The notes beneath the pieces were generated by a model, which ran no database searches, was not told the origin of the DNA, and saw only the letters and a list, made by a program, of their open reading frames with translations. A DNA stretch of 64,000 nucleotides from Pontederia crassipes (lineage: Eukaryota > Streptophyta > Magnoliopsida > Commelinales > Pontederiaceae): the NCBI GenBank assembly GCA_030549335.1, contig JAUKPH010000017.1, positions 13,725,501 through 13,789,500 on the forward strand. The letters are read 5' to 3'. Made by a program: the position numbers and the translations under genes. Shown here one piece after another: positions 22,270 to 33,830 of the stretch (position 1 is its first letter; each line of letters opens with the position of its first letter).

Positions 22270-24086
22270 TGTGATGCCCCCGAAATTCACCTCCATGACA
22301 CATGTAGCGAGTAGGTCCCGAAGGACATCATGTGATGAACAATACATATATAGTGCACTAATAACAAGACACAATTATACATAAGCAGCGGAAACATAAT
22401 TATGCAAGGGCATCATCAATAAAAACATAATGGAAGCATGATATAATAGTGATAACATCATAACTTAATAATGGCGGAGGCCATACATGACACACATAAT
22501 GACTCGAAGTCTACAAGGACGACATAAGACCATAAATGTTCCTCATCCAAGAGGTAACATAAGTCCATGATATGAGCCAATGGGCAAGTACACAACCATA
22601 ATAGATGATAATGTTAAGGACGTGATACTAAGACCACTACTATGTGCAACAAGCTATCACAAGCCGACTACCAGCACATATCACTCCTCCATACCTGCAC
22701 GAACTCGAATGTAGGAAAAACTCACATCATGTTAGTTGTATGTAAAGACCACTAAAATGATAAAGTTCAATAAGGTGATAAAAATCAATCATGCCATAAA
22801 ACAAATTAAAATATCCATAAAAATCATTTGAATAATTCCAATTCATTCAATAATCATAAACAAATACATTTACTTTAGTAATGCCCAAATACGATATTAA
22901 TCAATGGCTAGCCAATAAATAATTGCATTAACATTTTAATGACCCATAAATAATAATACACTCAATTCTAGCCATATCATGATTTCATAGAATTTCTAAT
23001 GAATTTTTAGGGTTATAAAACATTAGATAATCAATTTAATTAGCATTCCATATGATGTCGGCAATTCGTGATCCTCCCCCGGTCACTTTTCGGATCAAAA
23101 GAAACAATTACCTATGTCCGGGTCCCATAATAAAAATCCATTCAATGGGGTTCAAGTTTTGACCAACAACATTGTGCATTCAATCAATCAAAACATGATT
23201 TGTTTTAGTCTTATGACTTAGCATGCATTTTTTAAGTTTAGATACATCAATCAAAACATGACAATCATTCAACCATAACATGATAAAGACTAACTTAATT
23301 AACATGGATGAAGCATAGTATAACATAGTCTAGACATACTAGTAATAACACTATGAGATGGCATAATAATTCATGTGATGAAATTTAAACATAGCATAAT
23401 AGCTTCAAATAGTCATAATGATCTCTTAATAAGAAGATTTTATGATAAATCCAGCTTCTCAAGTCACTACGATCTATGGGGAACATGAAAATGTTTAAGA
23501 TAACTTGAAAATAGGTTAGAAGGCCAAACTATGGTCTGCCCACAGGGAACAGGTAGAACACCTCATTCCAAACCCTTAGCGCTACGGTTTACCGTTGTGC
23601 TACAGTTTACTTGCCCCCACTATGACCTGCCTATAGTGAAGTGGCAAAAAGGGTGAAAACATGTTGTTCCTAAGTTTTCTCTCCTCGTTCATAATACAAT
23701 CCATTTCTTCCTCAATCTTGAGTTCACTAGTCTAGAAATGTGGGAAGCTAAAACAATGAAATGAGAAGCTAAATGACAAGATTCCATCGAAGTATAAAAA
23801 ACCCTAAGCATTCCATAGAAATGTCAAAAACATCATCCATTTGAATCAATCATCCGCAAAACCATTCATTCATGTGACAACAATCCAAGAATTAAGATAA
23901 AACTTCTAATCCAAGTGTTAGTTGGATTAAGAAGAGGGTTCACCCAATTACATACCTTAATCCTTAAGCAACTCTTGATTCCTCTTCCTCCATATTCTTC
24001 TTCCTCTCCACCTAAACTCCTCTCTAATGGAAGCAGCTCCAAGCACCTCTCATCCTTCTTTTCCTCTTTCTTGAGCTCTTAGAACA
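22270..24086 (-). mobile_element. Probable solo LTR of a Tekay-type Ty3/gypsy element
   Basis: The plus-strand left border TGTGATGCCCCCGAAATTCACC is the reverse complement of a typical chromovirus LTR 3' end (GGGGGCATCACA, normally followed by a TGGTATCAGAGC primer site). The GCAGCGGAAACATAATTATGC stretch (about 22386) is typical of the same LTR class. The putative other end is TGTTCTAAGAGCTC on the minus strand, at about 24086. No internal coding region adjoins either side, hence a solo LTR. A matching 5-bp target duplication was not found, so the right border is uncertain. Confidence 0.45.
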
Positions 24087-24100
24087 TCATTGATGATTGA

Positions 24101-25554
24101 TGCGTTAAATTTGTAATAAATAAATTTACTAATAAGTGTACTAGTCATATCAAGTAATGAAATAGATAGTAAAGTGTCGAACCCACAATGAATTATTTAA
24201 ATTTAATTAATCTTAATAATCTACTAGAAGAAGAAAATGGTTTTGTGGTAAGAAAAGAAAAAAATAAAGGTGCAAAAAATAAATGAAAAATAACTAAAAT
24301 GAATGTGTTGAGACAGGAATTATGAATAATTATTGTGAAGATAAACATGAATGATCCTCCATAATAATTGAGTTATAACAATAAATAATAGTATCAATTC
24401 TTAAGACGGATTAGGAATACCTAAATTATTGACCTTTCCAATACGAGTAAGTTAAACTATCTTAATTTTCTACAAAATTGGAAACCGCAAACGATGAGTT
24501 AATTCTCAATTTAACAAAAGATTAAGATGAATTAATATGTATCCCCTAGGTTATTATATTCATCCACAATACTGGATAGAATAATAGATCGCATGAAATT
24601 TGGTACAATCGACGAGTTATCGAACACGCGTTATGTATGCCTCAAATTAAAAGTAAACTATCAATTATCAAAGTAATATTAATTCCTGAAACTAATCACC
24701 CAAAATATAGATTTGTAATATAATTTAAGAAATGAAATCACTCACTAAAAAGCAATGAACTCGGCATGCAGGATCAAAATAAACCAAAAAGTCTAGTTAA
24801 ATCAATTAATAACATGGTTCAAATAGATTTCCCTTTAAAATAAATTATAAGATTTATATTATAAAAAATTGGAATAAGAATAACTACGTAAAAAAGCATC
24901 AAAATAAAAAATATAAGAAGAATTTGCAGCCTTCAAGATCTCAAGGTAAAGCAACCGATGAGTTACTGTGCATCCTTCTCCTTTTGTGGACTTTCAAACT
25001 TTCAAAATCCCTTCTCTATAATATGGCACTGCTCCTAAGTCTCAAGCACTACATTTTCTTTCTTTGAGGACCTCTATTTATAGTCCTTGGGTGTTTCAAG
25101 AGTTTTCGTAAAGTTTCGATTTGTTTGGAAGTCTTTTCATATCAAAACAATGAAAATTCAGAAAAGACTTTCATTGGGCTTTAAAACCATCCAAGATTCT
25201 TCCAATTCTGAATTTCTTAATGATCCCTGGGACCTATAATAAAATTTAGAGTCAATCTGCAATTTAAATTTTCGAGAAAAGTCAAAAAAATCTCGGCACT
25301 AATGCCCCATAATAACTTCGTAACAGTCTGAATATGACTTATCACGACCCACAACATAAATTTCACAGCCCTATATAAATCAAAGTAGAATTTGTGTTTT
25401 CATGGTGCGTAATATTCTGTTCGAGTCCATTACTTGGACAAATTTTTAGCACAAAATTTAATGGTCCATTACAAGTTTGTAACAGCGTTTGTACAACTGT
25501 TACAGCGTCATCACGACCCATTATATACAAATTTCAGCATTGGCATCTCCTAAT
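24101..25554 (-). mobile_element. Probable solo LTR of an Athila/Tat-like element
   Basis: About 1.45 kb with the style of the LTRs at 2606 and 8865: phrases such as AAAGTGTCGAACCCACAATG and CTACTAGAAGAAGAAAATGG, and tracts describing the same LTR class. ATTGA occurs directly on both sides (24096-24100 and 25555-25559), a plausible 5-bp target duplication. The right terminus is AT rather than CA, so one border base may be misplaced or mutated. No gag or pol lies beside it. Confidence 0.5.
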
Positions 25555-25772
25555 ATTGACTATAGTGTAATTAAGTCGTATGCTATCCTTCTTATATTTT
25601 ATTATATTATATGGTAAGGCAAACATATGTGACACACTTGGATATTCCCATAGAGCAACTTTAAAAATATTGCTTACTAGTACATGACTTAATTAATTCA
25701 TCCACTGGTTAGGTCATTGAATCGCTTATCAAGGGATGAACGTTCTTGAGTGATTTATACATTAACTAATAA

Positions 25773-26708
25773 GAGTAAATTACACCAAATACCCTTCAAC
25801 TTTGATCGTTGTTTCAGTGCTACTCTCTAACTTTACTTTGTAAGAACACTGTCCTCCATCTTTTAATTTATTTCACCAAATACCCCTTTCACCAGTTATA
25901 AGTCATTACTCAGTCGCACTGCTAACATGGCACTAACGCAACATCTTCTCTCTTCTCCACATAAATATTTATTGACATGACAATATTAAAAAAATAAAAT
26001 AAATAAAAAAATGAAAGTAAAACACCATGTAAAGAAGAGAAAGATGGGGCATCTGCAACCACCAGCAGTCACCGACATGGGGTGAGGCCCCCTCCCTTCT
26101 CTGCGCGCGCTAACAGAGGAACCCCCCCCCCCCCCTCCTCCTCCTCATCCTTTCTTTGCCGGCGTGCGTTGGAGGGCAACAGGGAAAGAGGGGAGTGATA
26201 GGTCCCCTCTCTGCGACCTCGCACCCTGCGCTGGCATTAGCACGGGGAAAGAGGGGGTGACAACCCTTCGCTCTGCGATCTTCAGCGCGAGGTTGAGGGG
26301 GGTCATCGCCCCCGCCTTCTTTCACTGTGCCGGTGTTGGCGCAAGGAAAGAGGGGGGCGACGACCCCCGCTCTACAACCTCCAGCGCGAGGTCGCAGAGT
26401 GGCAAACCGTCACCCCCCGTTCTTTCCCTACACCGGTGGGAGGGGCGATGCCCCTCTCCTTCTTTTCTTTACATGACATTTTTATTTTGTTAATTATTAT
26501 TTTTATTTTTTAATATTATCACGTCAATAAATATTTATGTAGAGAAGTGAGAAGATGCTACGTTAGCAGTAGTGTGACCGGGTAACGATGTGAAAATGGC
26601 ATTTGGTGAAATAAATTAAATGATGAAGGAAAGTGTTGTTATAAAGTAAATTTAGATGGTAGTGTTGGGAAATGACCAAAGTTGAAAGGGATTTGACGTA
26701 ATTTATCC
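25773..26708. mobile_element. Fold-back DNA element with ~250-bp inverted arms (copy 2)
   Basis: The left arm (25773 to about 26036; AAATTACACCAAATACCC) is mirrored by the right arm (about 26468 to 26708; reverse complement AAATTACGTCAAATCCC). The mirror continues through ATTTATTTCACCAAATGCC and ACATAAATATTTATTGAC up to CATGTAAAG. The centre, 26045-26455, is GC-rich with a run of about 14 C (26122-26135), a CTC tract and several diverged copies of a GCGCGAGGT...GGGG motif. The open frames there are repeat by-products. The arm wording matches copy 3 at 48520-49541, so they are one family. Confidence 0.75.
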
Positions 26709-27744
26709 AGATGTATAAGTTAATTAGGGGTTATACAACAAACTGAAGCTAAATTCTAATACATACACAAACAGATAAGAACCTATGTCCAAGAAAATAT
26801 GATGGAAGATGAGACATTTATGTAATAAACTGGAAATAAAAGAAAAAAATTATAAACAGTTAACTTTTTCAACGGACTAGTAGACCGAATTGTATGATAT
26901 TGACCTCTATGCAATGAGAACGAGAGTGTAAAATAGCACATCTCTTATCTCAGTAATTAAAAATTTTCGAATTCAGATTTCGTCATAAAAATGATATATC
27001 AAATTCTTGAATCTTTCTTTGCAATTTGAAAAGATACAAGTCATCATCGAGATGTTTAAGTTTTTACGCGTCTCGCCCCAAATTAAATACTAAAAAAGAT
27101 AAAGAATTGCTTGAAGGCCACTTTCATATCTATAATAGTTATCTTACTCTTTGACTTGCACAATCCATAGAACGTGCATGGAATGATTAAAATATTGGAT
27201 TCTCTCCTTGGAGATCGAGAAAACAACAAAATCCAAGGCAAAATATTTATTAGGATTTGCACCTAATAGTATATATGCTCACGTCGACAAAGGAACGCAA
27301 TAGTTTGCTAAGAACAAACGCTTAATGGATAGATACAAGCACCAATTTGTTTCCCACCCCCATCAATTTGGGTACCTCCATGGTGGAGTACGTTTTTGAT
27401 AATTGATTTGATCCAATCACATCTGGGAAACATGTATGAAAGGAACCAACAATGCATCAAGACAATAAGATAGCTCAAAGTTAAAAATTAAGATAGCAAG
27501 AAACCATGAGTCAATTAATTATTTAATTGAGAATAATTATGTTTATTGCATGTGCAATTCCTTGTCCATGTAATGTATAATTTGTTTGTCACACTAGATG
27601 AGCACCCAATTAATTAAGCTTGAACAAATTAAATAAATATGATGTTTTTTAAGGTGCATCCAAATTTGTTATCCTGCGATAATTATCATATATTTAAGTT
27701 ACGAGACCTTACATTTCGTCACATATTTATTAATGGAAATAAGG

Positions 27745-27916
27745 ATTGTATGAAGACAAAAGTGAGGCATATAAATGGGTCACCATTGGATCATGATCTA
27801 ACAGTTCACGAATATGTATTTATTTATATACATCTTAATGTTAACTTATTTATGAATTGTTAGATCACGATCCAACAATGATCCGTGTATATAGATCACT
27901 TTTTACTCATATATAT
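27745..27916. repeat. Inverted-repeat hairpin, MITE-like
   Basis: Arms of about 55-60 bp face each other. Left contains TTGGATCATGATCTAACAGTT; the reverse complement of the right contains TTGGATCGTGATCTAACAATT. Both are flanked by AAAAGTGA-type sequence. The loop is about 45 bp. A small MITE is the simplest reading; a hairpin RNA precursor is possible but unsupported. Confidence 0.6.
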
Positions 27917-28959
27917 GAATCACTTTTTTTCACACATAGTCTTTATCCACTTATTTGAATGATTATATAGGATGCATCCATATTTATTTATATATAAGTA
28001 ATTTTACTTATATGAGTCTTGAACCTCCGGTATTTATTCATATTTATGCATTCAAAGCTAACTAAAACAAAACAGAAATTTTTATGATGACAACTATTTT
28101 ATGAAGTGAATGATAATCTCCAGTATGATTATTTGATTGCAATATGTGGGATATGAACGAATAACAATATAAAACCATGATAAAATTATCAATTCAATTG
28201 TCATCACGTTTCTGTTATTGTGCATCGATTTAGATAATAAGCTTAGTCCAAAGATTTAGCATTAATCTATTAAGTTAAAGAAAGAGTTTAATTTAATTTA
28301 TTGCATGAGTACCGTGGAATCAATTTTGTCAATTTAAAATAAGATTGCACGTACATTGTTAGTCTATACAATTTATTTTAAAAAATAATATTATATTTAT
28401 TTCAGAATATTTTTTTAATCATCGTTTCAACCATTCAATTAGTGAGTGATTGAATCTCAGCCTTTAAATGCGTCACTTAGTGAACAATTATAAGAAATGC
28501 TTACGTTCTTCTAAAACAGTTTTTAGGGACGCTTTTGAGGACATCCTCTGTTTCGCATTATTAGCGATTTGACAAGGGAACAATGATTTAACTAGCAGAT
28601 AACGAATGATGATTAGCGATTAGAAGTTATAACAAATAAGTGTTTGATAAACTTAATAGTATTATTTGTAATTTTATTGTTGCCAAACTGGATAATAGTA
28701 TCTAAGTAATGTCCCAAAAGACGATTTGTCAGGGGCCAGCAATGCACTACATATAAGTATATCTAACGCTACATTTGAAGGAGAACACAAGACATCAAAT
28801 GAAGTAGGCAGCCCACATGGGAGGCTATCCAAACTCCAAAGGAACCATACCTAACCTAAGAAAACAATTGCATGCATCTCAATCGTCGGCACAACAAAGG
28901 AAAGAAAATAAGAACAAGGAGAAATCTAGATCGCTTGGATATGGTGAAGTGCACTTGGA

Positions 28960-28961
<2 letters not shown>

Positions 28962-29001
<40 letters not shown>
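28962..29001. repeat. (AT)20 microsatellite upstream of the ACC-oxidase-like gene
   Basis: A pure AT run of 40 bases about 170 bp before the start codon. Confidence 0.9.
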
Positions 29002-29006
<5 letters not shown>

Positions 29007-29107
29007 AGTTTATTTACTTTTAACAAGACACATGATATTCTTTATTTGTTATACTCATCCCAGTCTTCCAAATTGTTATATTTTATCTTGAGAAAATGAT
29101 AAGCCAC

Positions 29108-29113
29108 TATAAG
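29108..29113 (+). promoter_or_regulatory. Candidate TATA box for the ACC-oxidase-like gene
   Basis: CTATAAGTA lies 65 bases before the ATG at 29173, leaving room for a 5' UTR of roughly 30 bases. The TA run further up could also serve. Assigned by position only. Confidence 0.3.
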
Positions 29114-29172
29114 TATGCCGTATGGCTTCTGCATGTGAAGTGTGCAATTAGTTAGCTGGAGGTGTGAGAGAG

Positions 29173-30252
29173 ATGGAAATCCCAGTAATCAACTTAAGCG
29201 ACCTGCAGGACGCAAACAAGAGGAGCAAGACAATGTTCCTTCTCCACGAGGCCTGTGTGAAATGGGGCTTCTTCTGGGTACGTATATATAATATATGTAT
29301 AATATGCACTAGGAAACTTGAACTGTCACTCTATATTTCTTCACGTCCTGGCGAGAGAATGATTTGATTGCATGTACGTAGGTGGAGAACCATGGAATCG
29401 ATAAGGCGCTAATGGATACAGTGAAGAAGCTGGTGAACCAGCACTACGAGGAGAACATGGAGGAGACCTTTTACGAGTCGGAGTTGGCGAAGGGATTAGG
29501 CCCTAGAGCTCCTACCTCAGGTGTAGACTGGGAGAGCACATTCTTCTACCGTCATCAGCCGGACAGTAACATACAAGACATTCCTCAACTAGTTCGGTAT
29601 GCAGTTGCCGGAATTAACATGTTGAATGGACTTTAATTTCTGACCCATGACAGAAGAATTAATGGATCTTCATGCATGCAGTGAAGCCATGAAGGACTAC
29701 GTGAATCAGGTGGTCAATCTGGCCGAGACGCTGGCGGAATCCATGAGCGAGAACCTGGGCCTGGAGAGGAGCTACTTGACGAACGCATTCGCGGCACCAT
29801 TTGTGGGCACGAAGGTCGCCAAGTACCCCAAGTGCCCCCAGCCGGAGCTGGTCCTTGGGCTCCGGGAGCACACCGACGCCGGCGGCATCATCCTTCTTCT
29901 GCAGGACGAAAAGGTTCCTGGCCTGGAATTCCTCAAGGACGGGGAGTGGGTGCCGGTGCCGCCCACGGAAGGTCACAGGATCTTGGTGAACTTGGGCGAC
30001 CAGGTCGAAGTGGTGAGCAACGGCGTGTACAGGAGCATAAGGCACCGAGTGCTCGCCGACAGGCACGGAAGCAGGCTCTCCGTCGCCACCTTCTACAACC
30101 CCGGCGGCGACGCGGTCATCTCCCCCGCCCCGAAGCTCGTGTATCCGAGCGGGTACAGGTTCCAGGACTACCTCGACTACTACTCAAAAGTAAAGTTCGG
30201 GGACAAGTTCTCCAGGTTTCAGACTGTTAAGGAGATGCTTGCAGATGAATAA
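29173..30252 (+). CDS. ACO: 1-aminocyclopropane-1-carboxylate oxidase-like dioxygenase
   Basis: Family reaction: ACC plus O2 and ascorbate to ethylene, HCN and CO2, the last step of ethylene synthesis. Exons 29173-29277, 29382-29596 and 29682-30252, GT-AG introns, phases 0 and 2, give 296 residues; typical ACOs are about 310-320. The ATG at 29173 is chosen over the in-frame GTG at 29164 because MEIPVINL is the family N-terminus. DIOX_N lies near residues 4-100 and the 2OG-Fe(II) domain near 150-250. Iron ligands H170, D172 and H228 are present (EHTDAGG; RHRV), as is the R238-L-S240 pair. The family Lys158 equivalent is K151, and the C-terminal Lys/Arg pair is kept (DKFSRF). Oddities: a Leu where ACOs usually have Lys172, Gln for Glu301, shortening around the exon 2/3 joint, and one extra residue in PPTEGHRI. 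Exon 3 is far GC-richer than exon 1. Alternative: a neighbouring dioxygenase clade with another substrate. Confidence 0.85.
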
Positions 30253-31265
30253 GTTTGTACGCTTATAATTGTGTGATGGAGGTCATATATTAGTTGGACG
30301 TCTTAATTTCAGGTTTGCAACTGCAATATGTCAATATGATCTATCCCCGCGTTTTTCCAGTTCTACACATAGGCGTGAAACATGTTATGCTGTTATATAG
30401 GCAACATAATGTTTGTTGTTTCTGACAAAGTAAAACTATATTTAAATTTCTGAACGGAAACACTATGATTAGGTTTTCATTCCCTAATGATTGTGGCTAA
30501 TCTCTACATCATATGCAAAGCATGGCTACGCAAGGTTTAATTATTGCAATCTTTTTAAGAGGAAAATGTATAGGTAACGTAAAATGGCTGTAGAGTAGAA
30601 CTTTTACTTACTAAATTAATAAAATAACTATATATTAATTTAAATTATATGTTACATAATAAAGGTGATTAAAATTAGTTATCAAATATGATTAATTCAA
30701 CTATTGTAATTTATTTAGTCTTAAATGACAAATTACCCAAATATATTTATATATAATTTCATCTAAGAAGTATGCAATTAATTTAATCATAATTATATTA
30801 TTAAATTAATTAAATAATAAGAAGTAAATACTATACATCGAAATGTATAATATCTTTTTTTAATGCCGAAGTGCTGGAGAAGGAGCTTCTTTCGCTGTAA
30901 TGTCACGGAGGACAATGTTGGCATATGCATATCATATATATTTACCTTCGACGTTGTTGTATTGCATGATTGTGTTACAACTATGTCAGTCCCAATTGGA
31001 AATAATAATATATTATTTTTTTCAGCCTTACCATGAGGGGCCTAACTGAAATTGCATTATCATTGAAAATTACTATAGATAATATAAGATTATTTAACAT
31101 AAAAATTTTGACAAAATTAATAACAATGTGCATTATTTTGTTTAATATACATAAGTAATTTATTCAACAATTTGTATTGTCAATTGATTCATAATCAATC
31201 TGATCATATATATAAACTTTTGCACATGGACAACCTGATCAATTGAAATAATAACAAAGTTAGTT
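30253..31265. other. 3' flank and AT-rich spacer
   Basis: Includes the 3' UTR of the ACC-oxidase-like gene in its first few hundred bases; no clear polyadenylation site could be fixed. The remainder is AT-rich without recognisable features. Confidence 0.4.
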
Positions 31266-32240
31266 TTACAAAAATGATATCCAAATATAATTAGACATAA
31301 ATATAGGAACGTCATACCTATTTTTTAATCGCAAGTTATAATGAATATAAATGAGATCATTAAACTTTTCATATTCCATTTGATTTATGAGGTTGACACA
31401 ATGGGTAGCATAAGGTGACCAAAAGAGAAGTGAATATTTTCTCATGAGCTTTAAACTTGCAATTTTGTAATTAGCTCCATTATCAGTTACCATGTGTACT
31501 ATATTTTTGGGGTCAACCCATTCCACAATTTCACTAAAAATATTACATAAATTATTTGCATTTGCATAAAAATCAGAGCATCAGTTGATTTAATAAATGA
31601 AAACGCCTTTGGACAATAAACCTAAATGTTAATCAATGATCTTTGCCATTTATTTTTCCATCCATCTCCCATTATGTACTGCATACCCAAGTGCTTCTAT
31701 ATGAGTTGATGATTAACTTCGCATGCATTTTAGCATCATGCATTAATTTCACATGTAAAGCATGATAAGAAGGATGTTTAATTATATCCATGGCCTATGT
31801 TAACTATTCTATCAATAACATGCTTAAAGTATGGTGAATTGCATGTGTTAAATGGTATACAAGCATCATAAAACCATAGTGCAATAGCTAAATCAATATT
31901 TTGCCATCTTTCCTTATTTTGCATGCATGCCTTAAGAAAAAAATAGTTCTAGAAGAGAAATTTTTTTCTCTTTTTCTTGGTATCTCTTTCTCATTGTCTT
32001 CATCCAATGTCAAGTCTTCAACTAATTCTATTTTGTCTTTGGCTTCTTGTAAATTGATATGATCTAACAAATCTTTAATTTCTAATTATTTGGACATTTG
32101 AAGGAACCTTCTTACATGCATCAACATTCCTTTTGTTCCCAGCTAGGTGTTGCTTCATCCTATCAATCCCTCCTCCCAAAAGACAAAATCCAAGGATTCG
32201 TATCCTTCTACCATTTGCATTTGTTCTCTATCCTACATAC
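31266..32240 (-). pseudogene. hAT transposase remnant (BED finger and DUF659 pieces)
   Basis: At the upstream end (about 32110-32200, minus strand) GGGIDRMKQHLAGNKRNVDACKKVP matches the C-terminal half of a plant hAT BED-type zinc finger. Downstream (31266-31526) the frame VDPKNIVHMVTDNGANYKIA, then LFWSPYATHCVNLI, matches the DUF659/hAT core (VTDNxxNY, W-P-C-A-x-H-C-x-x-L; the first Cys here is Tyr). The acidic linker DLTLDEDNEKEIPRKR lies between them. Stops and frame changes throughout, no C-terminal dimerisation domain and no element ends were found. A dead fragment. Confidence 0.65.
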
Positions 32241-33830
32241 TTCCATGTAATATCTTTCTTATGTCTAACTTAATTGTTGGAGCAAGGATGTTCTAACTAT
32301 GAAGCCATATATATTTTCTAATAAATGAAGAAAACAAACAGAAAGTTAAAAATTATTGACTAAAATAAAAATTATTCTGCATCACAAGATCATTCACATA
32401 TTCATACTAATTAATATAAAATTATTAGTAAAAAATGTAAACATTATATTGGCATAATCATGTTTAGAAAACAACATCCATAGTATAGATGTTAAAAAGT
32501 TGGACATATTAAAAATGTTATGCATAACAAAATTGGTATCACATCACAACAATAGGCTACTAAACAATATGAGTAACTACCAAAATAATTGCACAAATGA
32601 TAGTTCATAATTTATCTATATCCTGGCTCCTTTAAAAATTAAAAAAAGTAATAAAATTTAGACATTTGGATGGAAAGTCCTACTAACGTAAACTTCAAAT
32701 TAATAAATATAAATCATGTTAAACTCGTAGAATATAAAAACTCCTCCAAAATTGAAGAACTCATATTTTTTCAACACAAATCATTATCAAACTTAAACAA
32801 ATTAGTAAATATCAAAAGAAAATCAACTAGAAGTAAATAAGTAGGTTTTCCTGATGAAATCCTGTAGAGATCTAAAAAAAAGATCAAGCTTCAAAAAAAG
32901 TTAAAGAGAACTAATCTTTTCAAGCTAAGATCTAAAGTTCTAATGAAAAATGTCTAGAAGAATATAAGAAGAAAAGAAAATGATGCCTTCACACCTTTCA
33001 ATGATCGAGTTAATTGATCACTTCTTCAGTGATGGGTTATGAAAACGTCATGGATGGTCACATCACCGAAAAATTTTCTAATTGTCCTTTGGTAAGATTA
33101 GGACAAGATAATAAATAAAATGTTCAGTATTATTTCCATAAATCTCAATAAACATCATAAAAATCCAGATAAATTGTTTTCATAAAAACTTTTGAACATG
33201 TCATTCTTTTACTTCCATAAGTGTGAATTCATGCCATGTTGTCTCCCTTATATTAATTGAACTAGGACTAATTGATCGATGTCACTAATGGTTTGATAAG
33301 GTGAAAATTGGTCATGCATTTTATAATAACAAATAATTAACTTTTCACATCAATAATTAATGTGATTTTATTTTACTTGTCTAACAATGTTGTCAACTAA
33401 TATCAACAGCACTGATTTCAATTTCATAAGAAGAAGGGTGGTTCTTCAAAACCTAAATCCAATCAACATCACAAAAATAAGGAAAAAATAGGATTTTAAA
33501 TCCCCTCAAACATATATACCTTCTATGACTTAGATTTAAACTATAATCCTATTTCCTTCCTCTCTTCTCTTTTCTTCCTTGTCTGCCTCCCATGTTGCTT
33601 CCTTCTTCTCCTTCTTCTAGTTGCCTTTGTTGTTCTATCTCCTCCTCAAAGCTCACTTGGCTCTTTTGGTTTTCTTCCATGTCTTGAAGCTAGGGCATCA
33701 TTCTTGCTTCTGATGGTTGGGACTTGTTAGATGGCAATAAATTTAAGAAAATGTGGCCTACCTTTGGTTTAATTGGGTTTTCAAGGCTTGTGGGCCAAAT
33801 GGGTTTTTTTTGTTTAATTCAAGATGTCAG
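32241..33830. other. AT-rich spacer, probably degenerate repeat DNA
   Basis: No gene, RNA or element border can be supported. The last 400 bases (about 33430-33830) have a pyrimidine-rich strand and stretches such as GTGGCCTACCTTTGGTTTAATTGGG. These recall decayed LTR sequence on the minus strand, but I could not match them to another copy here. Confidence 0.35.

Larger units (their letters stand above)
26709..29172. other. Upstream region of the ACC-oxidase-like gene
   Basis: About 2.4 kb of AT-rich DNA with no supported gene. It contains the inverted-repeat element at 27745-27916, a (TA)20 run at 28962-29001 and a TATA-like box close to the gene. Open frames at 27639-27863 and 28817-29099 have no recognisable domain; the latter runs into the TA tract. 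Confidence 0.45.

Noticed and set aside
26110-26493. Cys/Arg/Pro-rich open frames on both strands
   Set aside because: They fall in the GC-rich core of a fold-back element and are repeat by-products.
29659-30230. Long antisense and alternative-frame ORFs across ACC-oxidase exon 3
   Set aside because: High GC3 in the real exon removes stops from other frames. The in-frame product has the full dioxygenase signature, so these are shadows.
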